Positions 1-9,015 of a stretch of 64,000 bases of DNA are shown here, in pieces. A model generated the notes under the pieces. That model was not told where the DNA came from. It did no database searches and was given only the letters and a program-made list of their open reading frames with translations. The first letter of the stretch is position 1. Every line of letters starts with the position of its first letter. This DNA is from Bacillus sp. V59.32b (lineage in GTDB: Bacteria > Bacillota > Bacilli > Bacillales > DSM-1321), in the NCBI RefSeq assembly GCF_003429085.1, contig NZ_QVTC01000020.1:16102-80101 (forward strand). The letters run 5' to 3'. A program made the position numbers and the translations under genes.

Positions 1-44
1 TATTCCATTTAGGAATTATAAAACTTTATACATGCTAATTTAAT

Positions 45-86
45 AAAAATAAAACGCATAGGCAATCGCTATACGTTTTATTTTTT
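45..86 (-). terminator. Rho-independent terminator of topB
   Basis: An A-rich arm and a T-rich arm (AAATAAAACG and CGTTTTATTT) flank a short loop just after the topB stop codon. Read on the minus strand it ends in a T run. The symmetry would let it also stop transcription from the left. Confidence 0.7.
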
Positions 87-90
87 GTTT

Positions 91-2280
91 TTATTGATCT
101 AATTTGAGGTTTTTTAAGGCTTCAGCTAGTGCATTGTTAACAGGTTCATCTTGTTTCTGTTGTTTTAAATACTTCTGTACGCTCTGTTTATCCGCTTTCC
201 CACGCCCTTCTTTTTTACGTCTTGCTTCAAAAGCAGATAGCTTCTCACGATAGCCACACTTACATGTGAAGATTTGACCGTCACCTTCGCCACGAAGTTC
301 GAGTTTCTTCTTGCATTGTGGGCAGCGAGCATTTGTAATACGTGCTACGTTTTTACGATGGCCACATTCACGATCTTGACACACAAGCATTTTGCCTTTT
401 TTACCGTTTACCTCAAGCATTGGTTTTCCGCAATCTGGACAAGACTTTGTTGAGATATTGTCATGCTTATATTTTTTTTCGCTCGCTTTAATCTCAGCAA
501 CAATTGCCTTTGTATGCTGTTTCATTTCATTGATGAATACTTCTTTTTTAAGCTTACCTTTCGCAATTAGCTCAAGCTTCATTTCCCACTCAGCAGTAGT
601 TGTTGGTGACTTCAACTCATTTGGTACAAGGTCTAATAACTGACGACCTTTAGATGTAATATGAATGTCCTTGCCACGCTTTTCAATTAAGAATGAGTTG
701 AATAGCTTGTCGATAATGTCCGCGCGTGTCGCTACCGTACCTAATCCGCCTGTTGATTTTAATGTTTCTGCCAGCTGCTTATTTTGAGTCTCCATATACT
801 TCGTAGGGTTTTCCATTGCCGATAGTAATGTCGCCTCGTTAAAGCGTGCAGGGGGCTTTGTTTGACCAGATGTTTGAGCTATTAGTTTTACATTTAATGA
901 GTCGCCTTTTTCGATACGAGGCAATATTTGTTCTTTTACATCATCTGTTGCATCTTCATCTTCAAAGCGATTTTCATATACTTCCTTCCAACCACTTGAA
1001 AGAATTGTTTTTCCTTTTGCAACAAAGTTTTCATCACCAATTTTCGCACGAAGAGTCAATTGTTCGTATTCAAATGCGGGGAACAGCACCGCCAAGAAAC
1101 GTTTCACCACTAAATCATAAATTTTACGCTCTTTATCCGTCATAGCTGAGAAGTTCACATAACCTTCTGTTGGAATAATGGCATGGTGATCTGATACTTT
1201 ACTATCATCAACAAAAGACTTTGAGGCCAATATTTGCTTGTTTAAGACCTTATTTGTTAAAGAACGATATTCTCCAACTCCACATGATTTTAATCGCTCT
1301 GGAAGCGTACTAACAATGTCTGAAGAAATGAAACGAGAATCCGTACGTGGATACGTTAACACTTTATGCTGCTCATACAGTTTTTGCATGATGTTTAGCG
1401 TTTCTTTTGCAGAATAGCCAAAAATTTTATTTGCATCACGTTGTAGTTCGGTTAAATCATAAAGACCAGGCGCAAATGTTTTCTTAGCTTTCTTTTCGAT
1501 GTCTGTAACCGTTGCTTTAACATGATCTAATTTCTTAACAGTTGCTTCGATTTTTTCTTTATCGAAGCTACGTGAATTTCCTTTTGCGTCTTGCCAAGTC
1601 AATTTTAAATGATCGGCGGTTTGAGCTTCGATGCCATAATACGTTTGCGCTTTGAAGTTTTTAATTTCATCTTCTCGTGCTGCAATCATGGCGACAGTAG
1701 GTGTCTGTACACGCCCACAGTTTAATTGTGCATTAAATCGAGTTGTTAGGGCACGTGTTGCATTTAAACCGATATACCAGTCAGCTTCTGAGCGGGCAAC
1801 AGCCGCAGCATAAAGATTTTCATAGTTCTTACCGGGTTTCAAATTCGCAAAACCATCTTTAATCGCTTTATCTGTTACTGAAGAAATCCATAAACGTTTA
1901 ATCGGTTTATTCACGTTCGCTTTTTCAATAATCCAGCGTGCAACTAATTCTCCTTCTCTTCCCGCATCGGTAGCAACAATTATTTCATTTACATCGCTAC
2001 GTGTTAGTTGTGATTTCACACCATTGAACTGCTTACCAGTTTGCTTCATCACAACTAATTTCATACGCTCTGGCAACATTGGAAGGTCTTCTAAATTCCA
2101 TGTTTTATATTTATTATCGTAAACTTCTGGATCTGCGAGTGTCACTAAATGTCCTAATGCCCATGTGACAATATACTTGTCGCCCTCTAAAAATCCATTA
2201 CCTTTTTTATTACACTTCAATACATTTGCAATATCACGTGCAACTGAAGGTTTTTCAGCGATTACCAGACTTTTTACCAT
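91..2280 (-). CDS. topB: DNA topoisomerase III
   Basis: Type IA topoisomerase, which relaxes or decatenates DNA by cutting one strand and forming a tyrosyl-DNA bond. The 729-residue length is normal for the Bacillus enzyme. A Toprim domain is at the N-terminus (LVIAEKPS near residue 5, DATGREGE-type motif DAGREGE at 105-111). The catalytic tyrosine is Tyr310 in LTYPRTDSR. The C-terminus has cysteine pairs (CPDC, CQDRECG, CPQC, CKCG, about 612-680), which look like zinc-ribbon modules, then a basic tail. The ATG follows AAAGGGG. Hand counts of two lines gave about 32-38% G+C against 43-53% in the cob genes next door, and a relic of another topB tail lies upstream on the other strand. This copy may therefore be a foreign replacement. 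Confidence 0.95.
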   Translation of the reverse strand: MVKSLVIAEKPSVARDIANVLKCNKKGNGFLEGDKYIVTWALGHLVTLADPEVYDNKYKTWNLEDLPMLPERMKLVVMKQTGKQFNGVKSQLTRSDVNEIIVATDAGREGELVARWIIEKANVNKPIKRLWISSVTDKAIKDGFANLKPGKNYENLYAAAVARSEADWYIGLNATRALTTRFNAQLNCGRVQTPTVAMIAAREDEIKNFKAQTYYGIEAQTADHLKLTWQDAKGNSRSFDKEKIEATVKKLDHVKATVTDIEKKAKKTFAPGLYDLTELQRDANKIFGYSAKETLNIMQKLYEQHKVLTYPRTDSRFISSDIVSTLPERLKSCGVGEYRSLTNKVLNKQILASKSFVDDSKVSDHHAIIPTEGYVNFSAMTDKERKIYDLVVKRFLAVLFPAFEYEQLTLRAKIGDENFVAKGKTILSSGWKEVYENRFEDEDATDDVKEQILPRIEKGDSLNVKLIAQTSGQTKPPARFNEATLLSAMENPTKYMETQNKQLAETLKSTGGLGTVATRADIIDKLFNSFLIEKRGKDIHITSKGRQLLDLVPNELKSPTTTAEWEMKLELIAKGKLKKEVFINEMKQHTKAIVAEIKASEKKYKHDNISTKSCPDCGKPMLEVNGKKGKMLVCQDRECGHRKNVARITNARCPQCKKKLELRGEGDGQIFTCKCGYREKLSAFEARRKKEGRGKADKQSVQKYLKQQKQDEPVNNALAEALKNLKLDQ

Positions 2281-2402
2281 ATATTCGTACCCCTTTACTA
2301 GCTATGTACCGTCTAATATACCATAAATTAAAGGTGGAATTGCTTAGACCCGCTTACTTAGTAGCCACATTTAATTCTAGGTTCTAAATTCATGTAAATT
2401 CA

Positions 2403-2483
2403 TATATGAAACAACAAAACAAAGATGAACACATCAATACAGCACTGGCAGATGCGCTTGCTAAGCTAAAGCTTGATAAGTAA
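2403..2483 (+). pseudogene. Relic of a second topB 3' end
   Basis: This short frame reads YMKQQNKDEHINTALADALA followed by KLKLDK and a stop. It aligns without gaps to the last 26 residues of the neighbouring TopB (YLKQQKQDEPVNNALAEALK then NLKLDQ), with about 16 identities. A stop codon in the same frame lies at 2385-2387, so nothing longer survives. A good terminator follows directly. The fragment is on the opposite strand to the intact gene. I read it as the leftover end of an earlier topB that once occupied this site. Expression as a 25-residue peptide from the ATG at 2406 cannot be excluded, but no clear ribosome binding site precedes it. Confidence 0.7.
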
Positions 2484-2488
2484 ATGAG

Positions 2489-2520
2489 AGAATGAAGTCA
2501 AGGGCTTCATTCTTTCTAAT
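2489..2520 (+). terminator. Terminator behind the topB relic
   Basis: Perfect 9-bp stem AGAATGAAG / CTTCATTCT with a 7-base loop, then a T-rich run. It begins six bases after the relic stop codon, as expected for the original terminator of the lost gene. Confidence 0.7.
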
Positions 2521-2542
2521 ATTTTAAAATAGTGGAAAAATG

Positions 2543-2572
2543 TTGTTACTTCGTTTTTTATTCGTGTATAAT
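2543..2572 (+). promoter_or_regulatory. Sigma-A promoter of the B12 operon
   Basis: TTGTTA and TATAAT are separated by 18 bases, a short distance before the cobalamin riboswitch. It is the only good candidate between the relic terminator and the riboswitch. Confidence 0.55.
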
Positions 2573-2604
2573 CATTTGTAGCAGAAAAAATTTCATACAT
2601 AGAA

Positions 2605-2815
2605 ACGGAACTAGGTGTCTATTAGTAGACTTAAAAGGGAAGTTGGTTAAAAACCAACGCGGTCCCGCCACTGTGAATGGGAGTTAAACGGCAAATGACC
2701 ACTGTATCCAGTAGGATATGGGAAGGTGCCGTAAACGATGACCATAAGCCAGGAGACCTGCCTGTATCCGTGCACCAGTAGAACCTACGAGGATGGGGAG
2801 GTGTGTGGCGGCAGT
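2605..2815 (+). promoter_or_regulatory. Cobalamin (AdoCbl) riboswitch
   Basis: The conserved elements occur in order: ACTAGGTG near 2609, AAAAGGGAAGTTGGT near 2634, the core GGTCCCGCCACTGTGAA at 2661-2677, and the B12 box GCCAGGAGACCTGCC near 2748. It precedes a B12 transport and synthesis operon. Binding of adenosylcobalamin is expected to switch off the operon through the terminator at 2852. Confidence 0.93.
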
Positions 2816-2851
2816 TTAAGTGTAATTCTACTTCAATTTACTGGCCATACT

Positions 2852-2884
2852 AAAATCTCCAATATAAATTTGGAGATTTTTTTG
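2852..2884 (+). terminator. Riboswitch-controlled terminator
   Basis: An 11-bp stem AAAATCTCCAA / TTGGAGATTTT with a 7-base loop is followed by T residues. It lies between the riboswitch aptamer and btuF, so it is probably the expression platform (transcription attenuation). Confidence 0.8.
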
Positions 2885-2971
2885 CGTTTTAGACTGGTTT
2901 CTGCGATGAAATGATAGTTACTCACCACGAGCTTCACTAAGCCAATAGATTATGAACCTGGAGGAAGTACC

Positions 2972-3937
2972 ATGAAAAAGTTGTATTCATTATTATTTTT
3001 AATTCTATTATCCATAGGGGTTTTAGCTGGTTGCGGCGATGACCAGGGCAAGGAAAGTAATTCAAATGAAAAAGCGAAAACGGAACAGGGTGCAGAAGCG
3101 GCTTATCCGGTAAAGATCAAGGATGCTAGTGATCAAGAGGTTACGATTGATGAAAAACCTGAAAAGATTGTGTCACTGATTCCGAGCAACACGGAAATTG
3201 CTTTTAGTTTAGGGTTGGATGATGAGATCGTCGGAGTTTCCGATTTTGATAATTATCCAGAAGAGGCTACTAAAAAAGAGAAAATTGGCGGCCTGGAGTT
3301 CAATGTTGAAAAAGTTATCTCTTTACAACCAGATTTGGTATTGGCCCATGCTTCTTCAGGAGATAGCGCAAAAGAAGGCCTTCAGCAGATAAGAGATGCC
3401 GATATTGATGTTATAGTCGTAAACAACGCGCAAACCTTTGAGCAAGCGTATGAATCTATCACAATGATTGGTACGGCGACGGGGGAAAAGGAAAACGCTG
3501 AAAAAATCGTTTCCGATTTGAAAGCGAAGTTTGAAGAAATCAAAACCGCAGCGGCCAAGATCCCGGAGAAAGATAGAAAAACAGCTTATATTGAGGTGTC
3601 GGCGGTACCTGATATTTATACAACAGGCAAGAACACGTTCATGGATGAAATGCTTCAGACGATCAATGCAAAGAATGCAGCCGGGGATCAAGAAGGATGG
3701 GTTGCCATCGATCAGGAAGCGATCATTAAAGCGAACCCGGATACCATTATCTCACTATACGGACCTGATTCTATTAAACAAATTCAGACACGCGAAGGCT
3801 GGCAGGATCTGAACGCAGTCAAAAATGAGCAGATATTTGAAGTGAATCAAGATCTCGTGAGCAGGCCAGGACCAAGGCTTGCCGAAGGAGTAGAAGAATT
3901 TGCGAAAGCAGTATACCCTGACATCTTTAACAAATAA
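2972..3937 (+). CDS. btuF: Cobalamin ABC transporter substrate-binding lipoprotein
   Basis: Solute-binding protein that captures corrinoids outside the membrane and delivers them to BtuC. It has a lipoprotein signal peptide with lipobox LAGC (Cys21), then an acidic, lysine-rich linker and a TroA/BtuF-type fold. The stretch PEKIVSLIPSNTEIAFSLGL starts the binding domain and is typical of the family. The 321-residue length is usual. The ATG follows GGAGG. It is the first gene after the riboswitch. The next gene starts 38 bases before this one ends, which suggests translational coupling. Specificity for B12 rather than iron-siderophores is inferred from the riboswitch and neighbours. Confidence 0.9.
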   Translation: MKKLYSLLFLILLSIGVLAGCGDDQGKESNSNEKAKTEQGAEAAYPVKIKDASDQEVTIDEKPEKIVSLIPSNTEIAFSLGLDDEIVGVSDFDNYPEEATKKEKIGGLEFNVEKVISLQPDLVLAHASSGDSAKEGLQQIRDADIDVIVVNNAQTFEQAYESITMIGTATGEKENAEKIVSDLKAKFEEIKTAAAKIPEKDRKTAYIEVSAVPDIYTTGKNTFMDEMLQTINAKNAAGDQEGWVAIDQEAIIKANPDTIISLYGPDSIKQIQTREGWQDLNAVKNEQIFEVNQDLVSRPGPRLAEGVEEFAKAVYPDIFNK

Positions 3938-4958
3938 TAAGTGGCTTGCTTATTTAATTGCAACAGTTTTCCTTATTTGTGCCATGGTCATTGGCATTTC
4001 GATCGGAACAGTCTCTGTTCCGATTTCTTACATACTAAAGATTATTGGGCAGGAAGCGTTTCATCTTCCGGTTGCCGGGCAAATCGATCCGATGTATGCA
4101 AACATCGTCATGAATATCCGTCTGCCAAGGGTGATCCTAGCGGGTTTGGTGGGGGCGTCTCTCGCGGTAGCGGGAGCCGCCTTTCAAGGCTTGCTGCGGA
4201 ATCCGCTTGCAGATCCATATACTCTTGGTGTTTCGTCAGGTGCCTCGGTAGGCGCAGTCGTCACTCTTTTCTTCCAGATTTCATTGCCGGGCATAGGGTT
4301 GTATACATTGCCTCTTTTTAGCATCACGGCAGCATTTGTAACTATTTTTATAGTGTTGCTGTTTGCCCGCAAGATAGACCGGTCCATGAAGATCGAGACA
4401 ATTATTTTAACGGGGATTATTTTCAGTTCGTTTTTAGGTGCTTTTATTTCCTTGATGATCGCCTTGACAGGAGACGAATTAAGGCAGATTATCGGCTGGC
4501 TTCTCGGGAGCGTTTCGATGAGGGGTTGGGAGTACATCCAAATTATGCTTCCTTTCTTTATCATTGGTTCCTTGTTGCTTATAATCAGTTCCCGTGAATT
4601 GAATGCGATGTCCTTTGGCGAGGAGCAGGCGCAGCACTTAGGGGTTAATGTACAGAAAAGAAAGCTGCTCCTACTGACGGCAGGCTCGATTTTGACAGGC
4701 GCAGCGGTTGCTGTTTCGGGCACCATCGGCTTTGTCGGTTTAGTCATCCCGCATTTGACAAGACTCCTATGGGGCCCAGACCATAAACACCTTCTTCCCC
4801 TTTCCATTTTAATAGGCGGAGGATTTTTGATACTTGCGGATCTTGTCGCCCGGACTGTGATTTCGCCTACTGAACTGCCAATCGGTGTGATTACGGCTCT
4901 TATCGGTGCACCGGTGTTCGCAGTCATTCTAGTGAAGAGAAGAGGTGAGCGGAGATGA
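3900..4958 (+). CDS. btuC: Cobalamin ABC transporter permease (FecCD family)
   Basis: Multi-spanning membrane permease of the BtuC/FecCD family, 352 residues with about ten hydrophobic segments. The family motif GLLRNPLADPYTLGVSSGA is present, and so is the GTIGFVGLVIPHLTRLLWG stretch that contacts the ATPase. I take TTG at 3900 as the start because AAGGAG lies 9 bases upstream within btuF and there is no good ATG near the first membrane segment. It overlaps btuF by 38 bases and the next gene by 4 (ATGA), so all three transporter parts are translated together. Confidence 0.9.
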   Translation: MRKQYTLTSLTNNKWLAYLIATVFLICAMVIGISIGTVSVPISYILKIIGQEAFHLPVAGQIDPMYANIVMNIRLPRVILAGLVGASLAVAGAAFQGLLRNPLADPYTLGVSSGASVGAVVTLFFQISLPGIGLYTLPLFSITAAFVTIFIVLLFARKIDRSMKIETIILTGIIFSSFLGAFISLMIALTGDELRQIIGWLLGSVSMRGWEYIQIMLPFFIIGSLLLIISSRELNAMSFGEEQAQHLGVNVQKRKLLLLTAGSILTGAAVAVSGTIGFVGLVIPHLTRLLWGPDHKHLLPLSILIGGGFLILADLVARTVISPTELPIGVITALIGAPVFAVILVKRRGERR

Positions 4959-6433
4959 CGGAACTTCTTAGCATCCGCGATCTGACAGGCGGGTACAGTG
5001 AAGAAGCTGTGGTAAACGACGTATCGTTTAATGTCCATCAGGGTGAATTGTTTGGCGTTCTCGGTCCAAATGGGAGCGGGAAAACGACACTGCTTAAGAT
5101 GATGAGTGGTATCTTGCCGTATGGGCAAGGGGAAATCACGGTAAAGAGAAAGAAAATTAAAGATTATACCGCCAAAGAGCTTGCGAAAATTGTTGCTGTG
5201 CTACCACAACATTCCGCCCAGTCATTTTCCTACACGGTCAAAGAAACCGTTTCTCTTGGCAGATATGCCCATCAGCGGGGCTGGCTGCAAAGCTGGAGTG
5301 CTGAAGACGAAGAGATCGTGAAAAAGGCAATGGCCCAGACAGGAATCACGGCTTTTGGCGACCATTATTTAGACGAACTATCCGGAGGAGAGAGACAGCG
5401 TGTTTTCCTCGCCCAGGCTCTCGCGCAAGAACCGGAAATATTGCTGCTTGATGAACCGACCAACCATCTCGATCTATCTTTTCAAAAAGAACTGCTCGAC
5501 CAGTTAAGACAATGGACGAAAGAACGACAACTTACTGTTGTATCAATCTTTCATGATTTAAACCTGGCAGGTCTTTATTGCGATAGATTGCTGTTGCTTG
5601 AAAAAGGGAGAATCAATAAAATCGGAACGCCCATCGAAGTTCTTCGGAAAGAAAGAATCGAGACCGTTTATCATACCAGTATTGAAAGACTCGCACATCC
5701 TGCGATTCCGAAGCCGCAAATGGTTTTGTTGCCAGAGGGAACTGGTGTTGAAAGCAATAATATTGAGATAAACGAGCAATATCTGAAAGTATCAGACGAT
5801 ATCATTCAATTAGTAGCGCCAATGCCGCTTAGAACGTTGTCTTCCGGTGTGACGGGTGCAGGCTTTAGCTGGCATCACACGTTCATAAACAGACATGTCG
5901 ATCAAAACTATGATTGCAGCGACCACATTCAAGAAATGAAAGAGTATTTGCTGACTCGCGGATTTGTTCCTGAAGAGACGGTTGGAATGATGACCGCAGT
6001 CAATTTGCATGATGTCGTTTATCGGTTTTACCAGGAAGAGGACATTTCGGTTTTTATTGTAGTGACGGCAGGCACTGGGAATGCCGTCGATGCCACAAGC
6101 AACAAAAGGATAAGCTATAAACAAACAACGGGTACTATCAATACATGGATATTCATAAATGGCCGCCTGTCTGAAGCAGCCTTTGTCCAAAGTATGGTCA
6201 CTGCTACAGAAGCAAAGGTGAAAGCGTTGCTGGATTTTGGAATCAAGGATCCGGTAACGGGCACATACGCTACAGGGACGTCAACAGACAGCATCTTGAT
6301 TGCTTCTATCCAGCAAGGTACCGAGGTCCAATATGCAGGGACGATCACACCGCTTGGAAACCTTATCAGCAAAGGAATATACGAGTGCATGACAATTAGT
6401 CTCGAAAATTATAAAAACAGGCATTCATTATGA
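4955..6433 (+). CDS. btuD: Cobalamin transporter ATPase fused to CbiZ amidohydrolase
   Basis: Two-domain protein of 492 residues. Residues 1-260 are an ABC ATPase: Walker A GPNGSGKTT at 37-45, signature LSGGE at 142-146, Walker B ILLLDE at 162-167. Residues about 275-490 match CbiZ, the adenosylcobinamide amidohydrolase that strips the aminopropanol arm to give cobyric acid. Family-type stretches are SSGVTGAGFSWHHTF and TVTAGTGNAVD-like VVTAGTGNAVDATS. The fusion joins import to remodelling of imported cobinamides. The B. subtilis homologue YvrA is, as I recall, also a fusion. Start ATG overlaps btuC by 4 bases, and the end overlaps cbiB by 4 bases. Confidence 0.9.
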   Translation: MTELLSIRDLTGGYSEEAVVNDVSFNVHQGELFGVLGPNGSGKTTLLKMMSGILPYGQGEITVKRKKIKDYTAKELAKIVAVLPQHSAQSFSYTVKETVSLGRYAHQRGWLQSWSAEDEEIVKKAMAQTGITAFGDHYLDELSGGERQRVFLAQALAQEPEILLLDEPTNHLDLSFQKELLDQLRQWTKERQLTVVSIFHDLNLAGLYCDRLLLLEKGRINKIGTPIEVLRKERIETVYHTSIERLAHPAIPKPQMVLLPEGTGVESNNIEINEQYLKVSDDIIQLVAPMPLRTLSSGVTGAGFSWHHTFINRHVDQNYDCSDHIQEMKEYLLTRGFVPEETVGMMTAVNLHDVVYRFYQEEDISVFIVVTAGTGNAVDATSNKRISYKQTTGTINTWIFINGRLSEAAFVQSMVTATEAKVKALLDFGIKDPVTGTYATGTSTDSILIASIQQGTEVQYAGTITPLGNLISKGIYECMTISLENYKNRHSL

Positions 6434-7398
6434 TGGTTTTCTATCATTTACTTGCTGTCACCCTTGCTTATTTACTGGATTTGCTGATCGGCGACCCGAA
6501 AAATTGGCCTCATCCGGTCAGATGGATGGGAGCCTTAATCGGCTTCCTGGATAAGCGATGGAATAAGGGTGGCTACAAAATATGGATGGGCCTGCTTATG
6601 ACGGGTACTGTACTTGTCACAGTGTTGCTTGTAACGTACGTAACAGTCTTTGTCATGTATTCACTGCATCCCGCTGCCGGAGTGCTTTGGGAAGTGATCC
6701 TGATTTCAACCGCGATTGCTCAAAGAAGCTTAAAGGAAGCAGCTATGGAAGTGTATCACCCGTTAAGCAACAGTGATTTAACTGAGGCGAGGACAAAACT
6801 TTCATATATAGTCGGGCGCGATACGGATAGGCTGGACGTGAGTGAAGTTGTCCGCGGCACGGTTGAAACAGTGGCTGAAAATACAAGTGATGGAGTGACG
6901 GCGCCTCTTTTCTGGGGAGCAATTGGCGGAGCCCCTTTCGCAATTGTCTACAGAGCAATCAATACATGCGACTCCATGGTTGGCTATCGAAACGAAAGGT
7001 ACGGACAATTTGGCTGGGCCTCTGCCAAACTGGATGATCTCGTAAATTGGATTCCGAGCAGGTTGACCGCATTGATGATGTTAGTAAGCATGAAATCAAA
7101 GGTTACTGGTTTTAGAGACTGCTGGAGGATTACCTTGCGGGATGCCCCGAAGCATCCGAGTCCCAACAGCGGCTGGGGAGAAGCCGCAACAGCCTCCATT
7201 TTAGGAATCCAGCTTGGTGGTGTGAATTATTATAAAGGCTGTATTTCGGACCGGGCCAGGATGGGGACCCCCATTGTTAATCTCAAGCCCATTCATATTC
7301 AGGAATCCATTACGATTATGCGGCGGGCATCGTTTGGCTTCTTACTGTTATTATGGATAGGAGGTATCAGCATTGAAATTGCCCTCACATGGATCTAA
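6430..7398 (+). CDS. cbiB: Adenosylcobinamide-phosphate synthase
   Basis: Integral membrane enzyme that attaches aminopropanol (or its phosphate) to cobyric acid, making cobinamide (phosphate). It has 322 residues. The N-terminus DLLIGDPKNWPHPVRWMG is the CbiB/CobD family signature. Other family stretches are VRGTVETVAENTSDG and DAPKHPSPNSGWGEA. The four-base ATGA overlap with btuD-cbiZ places it directly after the enzyme that produces its substrate, cobyric acid. Note that the name cobD is used for this family in some species. Confidence 0.93.
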   Translation: MMVFYHLLAVTLAYLLDLLIGDPKNWPHPVRWMGALIGFLDKRWNKGGYKIWMGLLMTGTVLVTVLLVTYVTVFVMYSLHPAAGVLWEVILISTAIAQRSLKEAAMEVYHPLSNSDLTEARTKLSYIVGRDTDRLDVSEVVRGTVETVAENTSDGVTAPLFWGAIGGAPFAIVYRAINTCDSMVGYRNERYGQFGWASAKLDDLVNWIPSRLTALMMLVSMKSKVTGFRDCWRITLRDAPKHPSPNSGWGEAATASILGIQLGGVNYYKGCISDRARMGTPIVNLKPIHIQESITIMRRASFGFLLLLWIGGISIEIALTWI

Positions 7399-8470
7399 CC
7401 CCCATTTTCTTTATCAATCACTACAAATAACCAAACCTGAACATGTCGTCGACTTTAGCGCAAATATTAATCCGATCGGTCCGCCTCCCGAATTAAAAAA
7501 GAAATGGCCGCAGTTATTTGAATTGGTGAAAGATTATCCCGACCCCAACGCTAGTGCGTTGATTAACCGTATTTCTATGAAAGAGAAACTTCCGAAGGAT
7601 ACAATCTTAATGGGAAACGGGGGAGCGGAACTGATCAGTCTTGTTGCCCGGTTATTATCAGGAAAAAACGTCCTAATTATCGAGCCTGCATTTTCCGAAT
7701 ATGAACAAGCCTGTGAATCGTCGGGCTGCCGTTTGAGTTATCATATTCTCGAAGAAGGGAATTGGGAGCTCCGGCTCGAGCGGCTCCTTCCGCTTATTAA
7801 GAATGCAGACGCCGTTTTTATATGCACGCCTAATAACCCGACAGGAATTTCCTTTGAACAACATTCTGTTCTTAAGCTGCTGGAAGAATGCCAAAAGCAT
7901 GATTGCTTTCTAATCATCGATGAAGCGTTCCATGATTTTCTGGAGGATGGTTTTACTTATGCGTCCTGGATAGCTGAATATCCCAATCTGCTAATCCTTC
8001 GCTCCCTAACAAAAATGTATGCGATTCCAGGATTAAGGCTGGGATACCTGCTTGCCAACCCGGACATTATCGGCGAAATCAAAAATTTCCGCCCTCATTG
8101 GAGCGTGAACAGTCTGGCTCTTATGGCAGGTGAAATCAGTCTTATGGATGAAAATCATATTGAAAATACGAAACAGCTAGTCAGCCTGCAAAGCAAAAAG
8201 CTGAAACACTTCTATGAAAACAATGGTTTCATTGTTTCAGATAGCAGTGTTAATTTTTATTTAGTAAGAGATAGCTATGCATCAAATATGCTGCCTCTAT
8301 TTCAGTTTTTGCTAAGAAACGGAATCGTGCCGCGGCATACATTCAACTTTCCTGGTCTGGAAGGAAGATGGCTGAGGTTTGCCGTGAAAAATGAATGTGA
8401 TAATCAAAGACTGATGGAGGTTCTGACACAATGGCGAAATCATCCCTCATTTTTGTCTCAGGAGGAGTAA
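7373..8470 (+). CDS. cobD: Threonine-phosphate decarboxylase (PLP enzyme)
   Basis: Fold-type I PLP enzyme of the histidinol-phosphate aminotransferase family, 365 residues. It probably decarboxylates L-threonine O-3-phosphate to aminopropanol phosphate, the substrate of CbiB. The N-terminus (SNPHFLYQSL, then VDFSANINPIGPP) is typical of CobD. CTPNNPTG is at 151-158 and DEAF at 183-186. The PLP lysine is Lys214 in RSLTKMYAIPGLRLGY. I choose TTG at 7373 because AGGAGG lies 8 bases upstream. It overlaps cbiB by 26 bases and cobU by 40. A role as a plain aminotransferase is unlikely given the cluster. Confidence 0.88.
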   Translation: MKLPSHGSNPHFLYQSLQITKPEHVVDFSANINPIGPPPELKKKWPQLFELVKDYPDPNASALINRISMKEKLPKDTILMGNGGAELISLVARLLSGKNVLIIEPAFSEYEQACESSGCRLSYHILEEGNWELRLERLLPLIKNADAVFICTPNNPTGISFEQHSVLKLLEECQKHDCFLIIDEAFHDFLEDGFTYASWIAEYPNLLILRSLTKMYAIPGLRLGYLLANPDIIGEIKNFRPHWSVNSLALMAGEISLMDENHIENTKQLVSLQSKKLKHFYENNGFIVSDSSVNFYLVRDSYASNMLPLFQFLLRNGIVPRHTFNFPGLEGRWLRFAVKNECDNQRLMEVLTQWRNHPSFLSQEE

Positions 8471-9015
8471 GGAGCGGCAAGAGCCGTTTTGCGGAGCAGC
8501 TTGCCATCAATCTCGCAAATCATCATAATCGAACGTTGTATTATCTTGCCTGCGGACGCCCTGGCGACCCGGAAATGCAGGAGAGGATTGCCCGGCATAA
8601 AAGCGACAGGGAAAACGGCGCCGGACATTGGGTCACTCTAGAGTATCCGGTTGCGATAGAAGCGGCTGTACCGCTTTTAGACTCAAACAGTATCGTGCTG
8701 CTTGATTGCCTGACAACATTGTTAAATAATGAAATGTTCCCGTCTGCTTCAAATATGGATGAATGGGAAGACCCAGCCTTCTTGGCTTCCGTAAAAGAGC
8801 GGCTGCTAGACGCAATCAAAGAAATCAGGGAGCGTGCGGCATCCTTGATTGTCGTAAGCAATGAGCTTCTTCATGCCCCGATCACCGACGATGGGGTAAA
8901 CCACGCATATTCGAAAATGATTGGCGGCATCCATCAGGAAATGGTGGCCATGTCTGACAGAGCCTACTTGATGGAAGCTGATTGCGCGATACTGATGAAG
9001 GGGGAAGCAGAATGA
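8431..9015 (+). CDS. cobU: Adenosylcobinamide kinase / guanylyltransferase
   Basis: Bifunctional enzyme that phosphorylates adenosylcobinamide and adds GMP, giving adenosylcobinamide-GDP. It has 194 residues, slightly longer than the enterobacterial enzyme. The P-loop GGVRSGKS is at 11-18. The RHK motif (His56) is the position expected to carry GMP in the family. The C-terminal part has VVSNELLHAPITDDGVNHAY, which corresponds to the VSNEVG region of the family, although the usual GxGIVP wording is changed. ATG at 8431 has GGAGG upstream. It overlaps cobD by 40 bases and cbiP by 4. Confidence 0.92.
   Translation: MAKSSLIFVSGGVRSGKSRFAEQLAINLANHHNRTLYYLACGRPGDPEMQERIARHKSDRENGAGHWVTLEYPVAIEAAVPLLDSNSIVLLDCLTTLLNNEMFPSASNMDEWEDPAFLASVKERLLDAIKEIRERAASLIVVSNELLHAPITDDGVNHAYSKMIGGIHQEMVAMSDRAYLMEADCAILMKGEAE

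Noticed and set aside
4184..5128. Long minus-strand frame of 314 codons across btuC and btuD
   Set aside because: It is antisense to two well-supported genes, has no family resemblance and uses codons that mirror the sense frame.
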